DNA of 64,000 nucleotides from Halobacillus kuroshimensis DSM 18393 (GCF_000425705.1 NZ_AUDY01000016.1:1-64000); one strand, 5' to 3'; numbered from the stretch's first letter, positions 51,191-60,202 are shown. Numbers and translations: made by a program. The notes: generated from the sequence alone by a model not told the origin.

Positions 51191-52351
51191 TTAGGCGTTC
51201 TGCAGGTTTTTTTCCTGTTCCACAAGGGATGCCTTGATCAAAGCGGCAGCCCGCTGTAGTTCCTCCGTTTCCACCGTTAATGGCGGAAGCAGTCTCAGGA
51301 CATTCGGTCCGGCTACAACAGCCAGCAGTCCTCTGCCTCTGAGGGAGTGGACGAGCTCAATGGCCGGCGTGTCCACCTCCACTCCGATCATCAATCCTTT
51401 TCCACGGATATCCTTGACGCTGTTTAGAGAGCTAAGCTCTTCTTGGAGCGCTTGAACGAACGTGTGCCCCTTTTCCTCTACGTCGGTTAAGAAGGAAGAA
51501 ACAAAAATCTCTTCCAGCGTCGCCTGCACAGCGGCAGAAGCCAGCGGATTTCCGCCAAATGTAGAGCCGTGGGCCCCGGCTGAAAAGGAAGGGGCCAGTT
51601 TTTCTTTTCCAATCATCGCTCCGACTGGAAACCCACTGCCAAGCCCTTTCGCTGTCGTTACGATATCCGGGTTCAGACCATGATGCTGGTAGGCGAACGG
51701 TTTTCCTGTCCTGCCGATCCCTGTCTGTACTTCATCAATGATCATGAGTGCTCCGAGTTCGTCGCACTTGGCTTCAACTGCCTGAAGAAATTCTGTCGTA
51801 CCGGGGATGACGCCCCCTTCTCCTTGAATCACCTCAACCATAATGGCGGCAACAGAACCATCATGAACGCGCTCAATGGCTTCCTTGTCATTGTAAGGAA
51901 AGTATTCGAACGTCTGCAGCAGACTTCCAAATCCTTCCTGAATTTTCGCCTGGCCTGTTGCACTCATCGTCGCAAAGGTCCGTCCATGGAAGGACTGTTT
52001 GAAGGAAATAATCTTTTCCCTTCCTGTATGCTTTCGAGCCAGTTTAATAGCCGCTTCATTAGCTTCCGCCCCGCTGTTGCAGAAGAATGCATAATCCAGA
52101 CCGGATCCTTCACATAAAAGCTCCGCCGCTTTCTGTTGAGCAGGAATTTCGTAGAGGTTGGATACGTGCCATACCTGATCGAGCTGCTTCTGAAGGGCTT
52201 CCTGGACCTTCGGTGGACGGTGTCCGAGATTACAGACAGCGATCCCTGATACAAAATCGAGGTATTCCTTTCCTTGATCGTCCGTCACTTTTGTACCTTC
52301 TCCAGATACAATCGTTAACGGAAAACGGTTATATGTCGGAAATAAACTCAT
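51191..52351 (-). CDS. argD: Acetylornithine aminotransferase
   Basis: A 386-residue class III PLP aminotransferase converting N-acetylglutamate semialdehyde to N-acetylornithine. Family motifs are CNSGAEANEAAIKLAR near residue 92, the PLP-binding Asp in LMIIDEVQTGIGRTG near 207 and the PLP lysine in TTAKGLGSGFPVGAM near 236. The start overlaps the argB stop codon. It is followed by a terminator and a separate ARG-box promoter. Confidence 0.95.
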   Translation of the reverse strand: MSLFPTYNRFPLTIVSGEGTKVTDDQGKEYLDFVSGIAVCNLGHRPPKVQEALQKQLDQVWHVSNLYEIPAQQKAAELLCEGSGLDYAFFCNSGAEANEAAIKLARKHTGREKIISFKQSFHGRTFATMSATGQAKIQEGFGSLLQTFEYFPYNDKEAIERVHDGSVAAIMVEVIQGEGGVIPGTTEFLQAVEAKCDELGALMIIDEVQTGIGRTGKPFAYQHHGLNPDIVTTAKGLGSGFPVGAMIGKEKLAPSFSAGAHGSTFGGNPLASAAVQATLEEIFVSSFLTDVEEKGHTFVQALQEELSSLNSVKDIRGKGLMIGVEVDTPAIELVHSLRGRGLLAVVAGPNVLRLLPPLTVETEELQRAAALIKASLVEQEKNLQNA

Positions 52352-53157
52352 AATACGGTCTCCTTTCGGCCAGAACGGATGGAGGTTCCTTTCAGGTGGC
52401 TACCCTGTACAAGACGATCCCCGCCGCTTACAATCCACACTTCCTGAAGCCGGTCGGATAAGGCTTCGACGGCGGACTGCACCTTTGGAATCATCCCCCC
52501 ATAAATGATACCTTCCTGGATGTACTGATTAATTTCCTCCGGGGTCGTACCCTCAACCAGCTTCCCATCGACTAAAATACCGGGAACATCTGTGACAAAG
52601 AGGAGCTTTTCTGCTTGAACAGCTCTTGCTACTGCGGCGGCGGCGGTATCGGCATTGATGTTTACCGTGCGTCCGTCTGTCGTTTTTCCAAATGGAGCGA
52701 CGACCGGTACGTATCCACCCTCAAGCAGGTGATCGAGCACGGATGGATCGACCTCTTTAACTTTTCCAACGAAACCAAGCTGCGCTTCGTCCACAAAGCC
52801 AGCGGTCAACAATTCGGCTTCAGAGCCTTTCACACCGAGAGCTTTTACCCCTCGTCCGGAAAGTCTTCCTGTAATTTGACTGCTCACGGTACCACCAAGG
52901 GCCATCTCAACAGCTTCCATCGTATCTGCTGTCGTTTTCCTCAATCCTTCAATAAACTCCCCTTTGATCTGCAGACGATCAAGCAGCCGGCTGATAGCAG
53001 GTCCTCCACCGTGCACGATGATGCAGCGGTAATGGGTAAGGAGTTCCTGGAAACTGTCATAAAAATCGTCTGTCAACTTATCGAGCATACTGCCGCCGAG
53101 TTTGATGACAATGGTTGGTTTATGTTCGGTAGCTGGCGTTGATTTTGACGTAGTCAT
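52348..53157 (-). CDS. argB: Acetylglutamate kinase
   Basis: A 269-residue amino acid kinase phosphorylating N-acetylglutamate. Signatures are IVIKLGGSML near residue 16, IIVHGGGPAISRLL near 46, NINADTAAAAVARA near 166 and the GGMIPKVQSAVEAL segment near 221 typical of bacterial enzymes. It lacks the long N-terminal helix of arginine-inhibited hexameric forms. The coding region overlaps argJ by 38 bases, suggesting translational coupling. Confidence 0.94.
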   Translation of the reverse strand: MTTSKSTPATEHKPTIVIKLGGSMLDKLTDDFYDSFQELLTHYRCIIVHGGGPAISRLLDRLQIKGEFIEGLRKTTADTMEAVEMALGGTVSSQITGRLSGRGVKALGVKGSEAELLTAGFVDEAQLGFVGKVKEVDPSVLDHLLEGGYVPVVAPFGKTTDGRTVNINADTAAAAVARAVQAEKLLFVTDVPGILVDGKLVEGTTPEEINQYIQEGIIYGGMIPKVQSAVEALSDRLQEVWIVSGGDRLVQGSHLKGTSIRSGRKETVL

Positions 53158-54346
53158 ACGTTAAGTCACACCCCCAGGCCGTTCCAGCTCCATACCCTTC
53201 ATCAAGATGGATGGAAATATGCACTTCTTCATTGTCCAGGTCCTCCGTTGCCTGCTCTTCTGAAAACGGACACGGCGTCCCTTTGCTGAAGACGAGCTGA
53301 TCCTCAATGTAAATGTCACACGCTTCCGCGTTCACTTCAGCTTCACTGTGACCAATCGCACCGACAATCCGACCCCAGTTGGCATCCAGCCCGTAGACGG
53401 CCGTCTTCACAAGACTTGAGCCGACTACCTTTTTGGCAATGATCCGTGCCTCTTCATCTGAACGAGCACCGGAAACGTTCACTTCGATGAGCTTGGTAGC
53501 CCCTTCCCCGTCTTTAGCGATCTGCTTGGCCAGATCCTCGCACACCAGTTGAAGGGTCGTTTGGAATGCATCCCAGTCTTCGTGATCCTCATCAAGCGGT
53601 TCATTATCCGCATGGCCGTTGGCAAGAGTCAAAACCATATCATTCGTGGAGGTTTCCCCGTCCACAGTAATCTGATTGAACGATTTATCTATCGATTGGC
53701 CGAGAGCGCGTTGGAGCGCTGCTGGTTCAATAGCCGCATCGGTCGTAATGAAACCAAGCATTGTCGCCATATTTGGGTGAATCATCCCTGAACCCTTGGA
53801 CGCGCCGCCGATGGTCACGGTTTTCCCATCAATGACTACCTGGTAGCAGGCGGATTTCTGACAGGTATCTGTCGTTAAAATCGCCTGTTGAAAATCGCTG
53901 TACCCCTCTTCCGATACTTCAACGGTTTCACACCCGTAGGATATTTTCTCCATAGGAAGCTGCTGTCCAATTACACCGGTTGAAGCGACGGCTACGAAAT
54001 GTTCAGGCAGACCAAAGCGTCCGGCGATCATTTTTCTCATTTCATAGGCGTTCTGCAAACCTTCTTCTCCTGTACAGGCGTTCGCTACGGCACTGTTAAT
54101 GACGACCCCCTGGAGTTTTCCTTCTTCATTGACACTCTCTTGAGTCACCTTCAATGGAGGAGCCTGGAAATGACTCTGTGTATAAACGGCTGCAGCAGAA
54201 GCTGGTGTTTCACTGAGCAGAAGGGCAAAGTCTTTTTTACGGTAGCGGAGGCCGCTGTGAATCCCGCCTGCACGGTACCCTTTTGGAGACAAAATGGAGC
54301 CTCCCGTTACTTTTTCCATCTGCTTTGATTTATCCACTTGTATCAA
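53120..54346 (-). CDS. argJ: Bifunctional ornithine acetyltransferase/N-acetylglutamate synthase
   Basis: A 408-residue Ntn-type enzyme that cuts itself before Thr195 in GMIHPNMATMLGFITTD and then transfers acetyl between acetylornithine and glutamate, sparing a separate ArgA. Other features are NSAVANACTG near residue 84, the oxyanion TG pair in VASTGVIGQQLPM near 121 and a C-terminal NASYRT ending. It starts with TTG behind AAGGAG. Confidence 0.94.
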   Translation of the reverse strand: MIQVDKSKQMEKVTGGSILSPKGYRAGGIHSGLRYRKKDFALLLSETPASAAAVYTQSHFQAPPLKVTQESVNEEGKLQGVVINSAVANACTGEEGLQNAYEMRKMIAGRFGLPEHFVAVASTGVIGQQLPMEKISYGCETVEVSEEGYSDFQQAILTTDTCQKSACYQVVIDGKTVTIGGASKGSGMIHPNMATMLGFITTDAAIEPAALQRALGQSIDKSFNQITVDGETSTNDMVLTLANGHADNEPLDEDHEDWDAFQTTLQLVCEDLAKQIAKDGEGATKLIEVNVSGARSDEEARIIAKKVVGSSLVKTAVYGLDANWGRIVGAIGHSEAEVNAEACDIYIEDQLVFSKGTPCPFSEEQATEDLDNEEVHISIHLDEGYGAGTAWGCDLTYDYVKINASYRT

Positions 54347-54367
54347 ATCATTTCTCTCCTTCTTTAG

Positions 54368-55405
54368 TTAGGGATAGACAGGATGTGGCGCAAGTCCTGT
54401 TCTTTCGTCAAGCTGGAATAATAGATTCATATTTTGAACGGCCTGACTGGCTGCACCTTTCATTAGGTTATCAATGACACTGACGATGGTCACCCGGTTC
54501 GTTCTTGGGTCGACCGTTACACCAATATCACAATAATTGGACCCGTATACGTCTTTCGTAGCTGGAAATTCTCCCGGCCTTCGCACACGGACGAATGGTT
54601 TGGATTCATAGTATTTGAGAAAAAGAGAATGCAGTTCTTCGGCTGTCTTTTCTTCTTTTAATGTTACATAGATCGTAGCCATGATTCCTTTCGTCATCGG
54701 AACCAGATGGGTGGAAAACGTCACCGGACGCGTGTCTCCACTCCATACGGAAAGCTGCTGCTCAATCTCCGGGATATGCTGATGCTGATTCACTTTATAA
54801 ATCTGGAAATTTTCCTGGGCATGAGCGAAATGCGTCAATGGATTGGCATTTTTACCTGCTCCGGAAACACCCGATTTCGCATCGATGACAATAGATGATG
54901 GGTCTGCAAGGTTTTCGGATATCACTGGACCGAGTCCGAGCAGAGAAGCCGTCGGGTAACAACCCGGATTAGCGATCACTCCGGCTGCACGAATAGCTTC
55001 TGAATTCCATTCAGGAAGTCCGTAAACAGCTTCCTGAAGGGTTTCAACAGGAGCCGGCGGCTTTTTGTACCATTGCTGATAAGCTTCAGGATCCCGCAGG
55101 CGCAGATCTCCGGATACATCGATAATTTTAGCCTTTCCTCCAAGCAGTTCAGGTGTAAGTTCCGACGACACTCCTGAGGGTGCTGCGAGGAACAGGACAT
55201 CCTGCTCTTCCTTCATCTTTTCAGGGTCAAGATCCTGTAATTCATGTCGGCTCCCCCCCGCAAACCGGGGAAACATTTCCTCATAAACTTCTCCTGCCCT
55301 TGATGAGGAGTACAGCGTTATTTGACTGATCTGCGGGTGGGTGCTGAGGATCCGGAACAGTTCCATGCCTCCGTATCCTGTCGCCCCTACAATTCCTGCT
55401 TTCAA
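54368..55405 (-). CDS. argC: N-acetyl-gamma-glutamyl-phosphate reductase
   Basis: About 345 residues, NADP-dependent. The Rossmann loop is GIVGATGYGGMEL near residue 4, the catalytic Cys lies in VIANPGCYPTASLLGL near 144, and a KSGVSGAGKN motif near 177 is typical of ArgC. First gene of argC-argJ-argB-argD. The best start is TTG 55405, eight bases after AAAGGTGG; the GTG at 55417 is within that site. Confidence 0.93.
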   Translation of the reverse strand: MKAGIVGATGYGGMELFRILSTHPQISQITLYSSSRAGEVYEEMFPRFAGGSRHELQDLDPEKMKEEQDVLFLAAPSGVSSELTPELLGGKAKIIDVSGDLRLRDPEAYQQWYKKPPAPVETLQEAVYGLPEWNSEAIRAAGVIANPGCYPTASLLGLGPVISENLADPSSIVIDAKSGVSGAGKNANPLTHFAHAQENFQIYKVNQHQHIPEIEQQLSVWSGDTRPVTFSTHLVPMTKGIMATIYVTLKEEKTAEELHSLFLKYYESKPFVRVRRPGEFPATKDVYGSNYCDIGVTVDPRTNRVTIVSVIDNLMKGAASQAVQNMNLLFQLDERTGLAPHPVYP

Positions 55406-55420
55406 CGAAAAAACCACCTT

Positions 55421-55485
55421 TATGTATAAATATGATAAGGTCTGTATATTTACAATATTATTAACCCTTAGCAGTCATCTGTCAA
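55421..55485 (-). promoter_or_regulatory. argC promoter with ARG-box-like sequence
   Basis: On the minus strand: TTGACA (complement of 55480-55485), a 17-bp spacer, then AATAAT (complement of 55457-55462). Downstream, about 55422-55439, lies TATGTATAAATATGATAA, a weaker ArgR/AhrC-like match (about 12 of 18). Repression by arginine is inferred. Confidence 0.65.
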
Positions 55486-55574
55486 TAGGCAGCTGCCACA
55501 TTCTGACGATTTTACAAAGTCGTAATCTCATAGACTGCGGTTGTTGCAATCCACCCAGCTTTTCAAGCTCATAG

Positions 55575-55650
55575 TTATCCACATGTGCATAACTGACACC
55601 TATCCCTGAAAACTTCTGTTTTTATTCACATATACACACATTTATACACA
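55575..55650. promoter_or_regulatory. Cluster of four DnaA boxes (TTATNCACA)
   Basis: TTATCCACA (55575-55583) directly abuts TTATGCACA on the opposite strand (55584-55592), followed by TTATTCACA (55622-55630) and TTATACACA (55642-55650). A further one-mismatch box lies at about 55630-55638. All four match the DnaA consensus exactly. The cluster lies about 90-170 bp upstream of the argC promoter, in a gene-free stretch (55418-56063) that otherwise holds only the promoter, a repeat module and a terminator. Confidence 0.75.
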
Positions 55651-55731
55651 AAAACCACAATCAAAGTCTTATATGCCCCTCCCTATCTAAGAAAAGGTAA
55701 GGATCTTTCCACATAAAAGGTTTGACGGTCA

Positions 55732-55858
55732 CGTTCCGCTTATCGGTGGATGCTTGCCGCGGGCACGACCTCAGCTAACTTGGACAGGAAAACCATCTGT
55801 CCAAGTGGATCTTCGGTCCGTGCTGTTCCCGCAGGCGTCACCACCGAACGCTTCTCGA
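55732..55858. repeat. Lone large-hairpin module of the composite repeat (inverted)
   Basis: Reverse complement of the large hairpin module of copies 1 and 2, including the outer arms GGTGGATGC and GGCGTCACCACC. The apical arms are CTTGGACAG (55779-55787) and CTGTCCAAG (55797-55805). Relative to copies 1 and 2, two arm positions have changed, each with its matching partner. The other modules are absent. A terminator lies about 23 bases to the right. Confidence 0.8.
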
Positions 55859-55880
55859 GACCTCACCTTATGACGGAATG

Positions 55881-55923
55881 AAAAAGAGGAGTTTTTCTGT
55901 TGACCAGAAAAACTCCTCTCTTA
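55881..55923 (-). terminator. Strong terminator downstream of the lysine hydroxylase gene
   Basis: AGAGGAGTTTTTCTG/CAGAAAAACTCCTCT arms (15 bp, perfect) followed leftward by TTTTTC. The stretch between here and the stop at 56064 shows no gene. Confidence 0.9.
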
Positions 55924-56063
55924 TCCTATAAAGTCATAGGTGCGAAAAAATGTGCTTCCCCTTCACCGGAAAACCATCCGTATGGATCATAACAGCCAAA
56001 GCAGAAATCACAGGGTTGTCTATACAATGAAATGGTCCAGTATGTGCCACATCGTTTCGGTTA

Positions 56064-57371
56064 TTAGACGTCAAAGGTTTGGAAAACGTTTGTCTCATTC
56101 AGAGGATAAACGTTTCTCTTCGTCAGGTGGTTAATAATCACCTTATTCCGGTGTACCGACAACCCGAGATTCGTGGAACCAACGCCATGGGTGTGGGAAA
56201 TGCCGCTGTGGACATAAATATGATTGGAGTTCGGTTTCTGCTGCACCAGACGGTAATCCTCTGTCACTTTATAACGACCCTCATCATCCCACACCAATAG
56301 ATCGGTGAGTTCCGTGACAAAGTCCGGAACATACGGCTGATAACCTGTAGCTGCAATAATCACTTCAGAATCATGGCTGAATGTTTCATCCTTCTGAATA
56401 TGACGGCCTTCAAGGGTATAACCCCCCGCTTCATTTCTTTCTACTCCATTGATTTCACTGAGCACTTTCAATCCGACGTTCAATGTCTCCCGACCGACCG
56501 AATGCTCGTATAACAAATTATAGATATCATTAATGGTATGATTGCTGATTCCTTTGTAATACAATCCCTGTCCGGCAAAAATATCATCTTTCTGCTTTTG
56601 GGGAAGCTGATAAAAGTAATCCACATAATCCGGAGAAAAATGCTCCAGACTCAACTTTGATTCTTCCATCGATTCAAATCCGGCAGAGCGGGTGATCCAA
56701 TCCAGCCGGTAGCCCCCGCTCCTCTGCTCTTTCAGAAGTTCACGAAACGTTTCGGCAGCACTCTGTCCTGAACCGACAACTGTGATCGATTCCGCATTCC
56801 TGCAGTCGTCATAGTGTGATAGAAATTCTGACGTATGAAAAACTCCTCCGCCCTCCACTTTTCGGAACGAGGCCGGCATCACAGGGACACTGCCTGTACC
56901 GAGCACGAGATTTTCTGCGAAATACGTGCGGATCTCCTGTGTTCCTACATCCCGGACTTCAACCACATACAACGACTTTTCTTCCTCAAGCGTCAATCCC
57001 ACAACCTCTTTTCCAAACACACAGCTGGTCAACTGTTCAGCCGCCCATTGGCAGTAATCGTTATACTCCCTCCTCGGGATATCCAGGCGCTGCAGAAAAT
57101 AAAAAGGATACATCCGACCATTTTTATTGATGTAATTCAAAAAGCTGTATGGGTTTGTCGGATCCGCCATCGTTACTAAGTCGGCGAGAAACGGGACCTG
57201 CATTTTCGTCCCTTCGATCAACATGCCTGGGTGCCATTCAAAGGCGGGCTGTTTTTCAAAAAACAGGGCCTCTACATCTTCAAGCGGCTCAGAAAGCGCT
57301 GCTAAACTGAGATTGAATGGTCCTACCCCTACACCGATTAAGTCATAAACCTTTTCTCGTTGCTCCATCAT
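56064..57371 (-). CDS. L-lysine N6-monooxygenase-like flavoprotein (siderophore type)
   Basis: A 435-residue N-hydroxylating monooxygenase of the IucD/PvdA/SidA family. The FAD loop is GVGVGPFNLSLAAL near residue 13, the substrate region contains MQVPFLADLVTMADPTNPYSFLNYI near 57, the NADPH loop is VVGSGQSAAETF near 200, and the ATGYQP motif lies near 328. It should hydroxylate lysine or ornithine side chains as a first step to hydroxamate siderophores. No siderophore synthetase or transporter lies beside it. Two adjacent ATGs are possible starts after AAGGAG. Confidence 0.88.
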   Translation of the reverse strand: MMEQREKVYDLIGVGVGPFNLSLAALSEPLEDVEALFFEKQPAFEWHPGMLIEGTKMQVPFLADLVTMADPTNPYSFLNYINKNGRMYPFYFLQRLDIPRREYNDYCQWAAEQLTSCVFGKEVVGLTLEEEKSLYVVEVRDVGTQEIRTYFAENLVLGTGSVPVMPASFRKVEGGGVFHTSEFLSHYDDCRNAESITVVGSGQSAAETFRELLKEQRSGGYRLDWITRSAGFESMEESKLSLEHFSPDYVDYFYQLPQKQKDDIFAGQGLYYKGISNHTINDIYNLLYEHSVGRETLNVGLKVLSEINGVERNEAGGYTLEGRHIQKDETFSHDSEVIIAATGYQPYVPDFVTELTDLLVWDDEGRYKVTEDYRLVQQKPNSNHIYVHSGISHTHGVGSTNLGLSVHRNKVIINHLTKRNVYPLNETNVFQTFDV

Positions 57372-57470
57372 CCACGACTCCTTATCTGAAAAGTAATAGA
57401 TTTCAGAATTTGATCTGCTAGTCTTATGTTATCATATGCTCAGCATGTTCGTAGAGAGGAGCAGATATAC

Positions 57471-57927
57471 TTGAACGATGAAGTGATGATCCATAAAAGG
57501 GAACCCGCTGCTTACATGGATGTCCTTCTGCTGGCTGATGAAAGCGAAGAGCTGATCCGGTCGTATATGAAGGAGGGCGATTTCTATGCGATTACAGTAG
57601 ACGGCAGAACAGCAGGGGGATGTGTGTGTACCTCCCCGGATGAATCTACAATCGAAATTAAGAATATTGCTTTAAAGGAAGCTTTTCGCAGGCAGGGGAT
57701 CGGGAAAGCGGCGATTAAAAAAGATTGAAGCCCTTTACAGGAACAAAGGAAAAACAGATGTGATCGCCGGAACATCCAACTCCAGCATTGAAAACCTCTT
57801 GTTTTATCAGAAAGCCGGCTTCCGCTTTCATTCTATAAAAAAAGACTTCTTCCTGTCCTATCCGGAACCGTTCTATGAAAACGGCATCCGCGGGATCGAC
57901 ATGGTCGTCTTTCATAAGAAGCTTTGA
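57471..57927 (+). pseudogene. GNAT acetyltransferase gene interrupted by a frameshift
   Basis: Translation from TTG 57471 (behind GAGGAG) gives an N-terminal GNAT half ending in IALKEAFRRQGIGKAAIKKD, which includes the acetyl-CoA loop, and then stops at 57726-57728. The next frame continues without a gap as IEALYRNKGKTDVIAG...NLLFYQKAGFRFHS and ends at 57927; this is the missing C-terminal half. The shift lies at a run of six A (57717-57722). Removing one A restores about 151 codons. Either a recent mutation, a phase-variable tract or a sequencing error. Confidence 0.82.
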
Positions 57928-57986
57928 CAAATCAAAGAACTCCCGGAGACCCGTTCACAAAGAGAGGAGAACAAGCTTCGTCCATC

Positions 57987-58016
57987 AAAAAACTGCCGGG
58001 AACCTTCCCGGCAGTC
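57987..58016 (-). terminator. Terminator of the LysE-cupredoxin unit
   Basis: Perfect CTGCCGGG/CCCGGCAG stem followed leftward by a run of six T. Confidence 0.9.
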
Positions 58017-58045
58017 TTAAGGATCTGTTTATATATATCCGTCTG

Positions 58046-58699
58046 CTACAGCCACCCGGACTTTCCAATGAGAAGACATGCTTCAAATCCGAATTTCACT
58101 CCATAATAAAGGAGAACAAGACCGGCCGTTCTCTGAATCCATTTCAGGAGGGTAAAGGTCATGATGGATCTGCTGAAATGGACAATAAAAGCGAGATTCA
58201 TGTTCCATAATCCGATTCCAATAAAGACCATGGAGCTGATCAAAAAAGAGTGAAGGACGTCCTCTTTCTGCAGCGCACCGCTTAGCACAGATCCATAAAT
58301 GCTTACCCAGAAAAGAATATTCATGGGATTGGTGCCGGCGATCAGCACGCCGCGGGCATAGGAAACCAAAGAGGCACCCCTGCTTCTCCTGTTTCCTTCC
58401 GCTGCGTCCCATTCCGATACGACAGGTTTACGGAAGCTTGTCCAGCCGGCATGCGTTAAAACCAAACATCCAAGAAGCATTAAAGTAATCTGCACCCAAG
58501 ACCATGACAGCACAATGCCTGCTCCTAAAAACATCACAAACATCAGCAGTAAGTCGGAAGACATCCCCCCCAGCCCTACACAAAGCGCCGGCCAGAAACC
58601 AAAGGTCAGCCCTCTCCGGATAATTTCTATGTTAATGGGTCCGACAGGCGCTGCTATGGACAATCCCAGGACAATGGAACCTGCAAGAAGAGTAACCAT
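58046..58699 (-). CDS. LysE-family amino acid exporter
   Basis: A 217-residue protein with six predicted membrane helices. The family N-terminus LGLSIAAPVGPINIEIIRRGLTFGF (about residues 12-36) and the NPMNILFWVSIYGS segment near 126 are typical of LysE/RhtB exporters. Substrate is unknown; amino acids or small amines are likely. It lies 20 bases after the cupredoxin gene and is probably co-transcribed with it. Confidence 0.88.
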   Translation of the reverse strand: MVTLLAGSIVLGLSIAAPVGPINIEIIRRGLTFGFWPALCVGLGGMSSDLLLMFVMFLGAGIVLSWSWVQITLMLLGCLVLTHAGWTSFRKPVVSEWDAAEGNRRSRGASLVSYARGVLIAGTNPMNILFWVSIYGSVLSGALQKEDVLHSFLISSMVFIGIGLWNMNLAFIVHFSRSIMTFTLLKWIQRTAGLVLLYYGVKFGFEACLLIGKSGWL

Positions 58700-58719
58700 C
58701 CATTCTCCTCCCTGCAGAT

Positions 58720-59175
58720 TTAATCAACGACAATGTAGGCAATCATAGGTCCGTCGGTATCAATCCCTGCGTGCGTTGTGCAGATCAGCCGGTAGATGCC
58801 TTCCTTATCAAATTTCAAATCCACCACCGTTTCCTTGCCCTGCTCCACCATTCCTTTGATGTCTGTACCTTCAATATAGAAAGGATGCTCTTTCCCATTC
58901 ACTCCATAAATGGATAATTGAACATCCTCTCCCTTTTCAATAAAAATCGTTCCAGGGTCCCATCGGTAGGCTTCAATTTCTGTGCCATCCGCTTTTTCCG
59001 CCTTGAATTCCCCTGTTACAAGCTGGACAACCCGTGGTTCTTCACCTGCCGGGGCTGTCGTTGTCGAGACGGCGCCTTTCCAAAAAAATGAACCGATAAA
59101 ATAAGCGGCCAGTGCAATAACAAGGGCTCCCCCGATCAGACCGATTTTCTTTGCCGACCATATCCACGCTTCCAT
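58720..59175 (-). CDS. Membrane-anchored cupredoxin-domain protein
   Basis: A 151-residue protein. An N-terminal membrane anchor (IGLIGGALVIALAAYFIGSFFW, about 12-33) leads to an outward-facing cupredoxin domain (about 50-151). Likely copper ligands are His in GKEHPFYIEG, Cys and His in ICTTHAGIDTDGPM, and the final Met. This resembles a single-copper plastocyanin or a stand-alone cytochrome oxidase subunit II-like fold, though a second CuA cysteine is lacking. It may carry electrons or copper at the cell surface. Confidence 0.83.
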   Translation of the reverse strand: MEAWIWSAKKIGLIGGALVIALAAYFIGSFFWKGAVSTTTAPAGEEPRVVQLVTGEFKAEKADGTEIEAYRWDPGTIFIEKGEDVQLSIYGVNGKEHPFYIEGTDIKGMVEQGKETVVDLKFDKEGIYRLICTTHAGIDTDGPMIAYIVVD

Positions 59176-59250
59176 GTTTATCCCTCCTGTAGATGTTCCT
59201 TACATATATATGCAGGTCCACCGGGGGAACTTGTCTCTTTTTTCCCATAC

Positions 59251-59278
59251 AAAAAGAACAGCCGCCCGGCTGTTCTCT
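59251..59278 (-). terminator. Terminator of the PAP2/haloperoxidase gene
   Basis: GAACAGCC/GGCTGTTC stem followed leftward by TTTTTG. Confidence 0.88.
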
Positions 59279-59288
59279 CTCATCCGTA

Positions 59289-60185
59289 TTAGAAAAAGAG
59301 CTTTGGATCAATCCATTCCGTATAGGACGAAGATTCATCGTCTTCGCTGAGAAGCAGGGACCGGCACCGCTGATCATAATCAAATGGTATAGCCTGCGTA
59401 TAATCCGCAGGGTACACGTCCGCATTTCTATACTGGGTGAAAGGTCGATCGAGCGGGACACCCCGGACTTGATCCTTCTTCAATTCTTCAACAACGATGC
59501 CGCCGATCTGGCGCCCCAGCCGAAGGCCCTGATCGTTGTCGACAGGATAGTGAACACCAGCGAGCAGCCGTGACCGGGCATTTTCCTCCGCGAGCTCCCT
59601 GATTTTTTTCCTTTCTGCCGGAAAGAAGTAGCTTAATATGGCTTCTGCGGCTCCGGATATGGTTGCGTGGCCGGACGGATACGAAGGATGGTCCGGTGTG
59701 CAGATGACGGTGGCCAGAGATGGATCAAGCTGGTTCGGACGCGGCACAAGCCACTTATACTTCAAAGACCAGCAGACAACGAACGCATCATTCATCCCGC
59801 TGAACAAGGCTCCTAACATGCGGGCAGCCCGTGGAGCTTCCACCCCGTAAGTGTCGATCAAACGATCAGCAATCGGAAGCCACTGCTTGGAAGCCGGTCC
59901 CTCCCCCCAATATTTTGCTACACGGATGTCATGGTCTGTCAAACCAGCTAGTACGTTCTTCACTTTCTTTAACTCTTCCTGCCAGTGAATCGTTTCCGGG
60001 TCCTGGATCATTAAACGGATTGGATGTCCATCGAGCCGTTTGAACCCATGTCGGCGGCTGTGGTGAATAAAATAAGTTTTCCATTCGCCTGCCTCCACTT
60101 CAACACCGGAATCGAGCGTCGGAGGATGATCTTCTCCTGCGTAAGGCAGTTCCGTCCAAAGTGGATAGTTGTGATTACGGGACAT
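59289..60185 (-). CDS. Vanadium-type haloperoxidase/PAP2 superfamily protein
   Basis: A 298-residue soluble protein with the three phosphate/vanadate-binding motifs: KYKWLVPRPNQ near residue 143, SYPSGHATISGAAE near 168 and SRLLAGVHYPVDNDQG near 204. Lack of membrane helices and the large N-terminal helical region favour the vanadium-dependent haloperoxidase-like branch over membrane lipid phosphatases. Bacterial relatives may act as acid phosphatases or haloperoxidases; sequence alone does not decide. A perfect palindrome lies just upstream. Confidence 0.87.
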   Translation of the reverse strand: MSRNHNYPLWTELPYAGEDHPPTLDSGVEVEAGEWKTYFIHHSRRHGFKRLDGHPIRLMIQDPETIHWQEELKKVKNVLAGLTDHDIRVAKYWGEGPASKQWLPIADRLIDTYGVEAPRAARMLGALFSGMNDAFVVCWSLKYKWLVPRPNQLDPSLATVICTPDHPSYPSGHATISGAAEAILSYFFPAERKKIRELAEENARSRLLAGVHYPVDNDQGLRLGRQIGGIVVEELKKDQVRGVPLDRPFTQYRNADVYPADYTQAIPFDYDQRCRSLLLSEDDESSSYTEWIDPKLFF

Positions 60186-60202
60186 ACGCTTCCCCTCCCT
60201 TA

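Noticed and set aside
57711-57740. Programmed -1 frameshift at the A6 tract of the GNAT gene
   Set aside because: The homologous downstream frame is +1, not -1, and no stimulatory stem or internal Shine-Dalgarno sequence is evident; an indel is the simpler reading.
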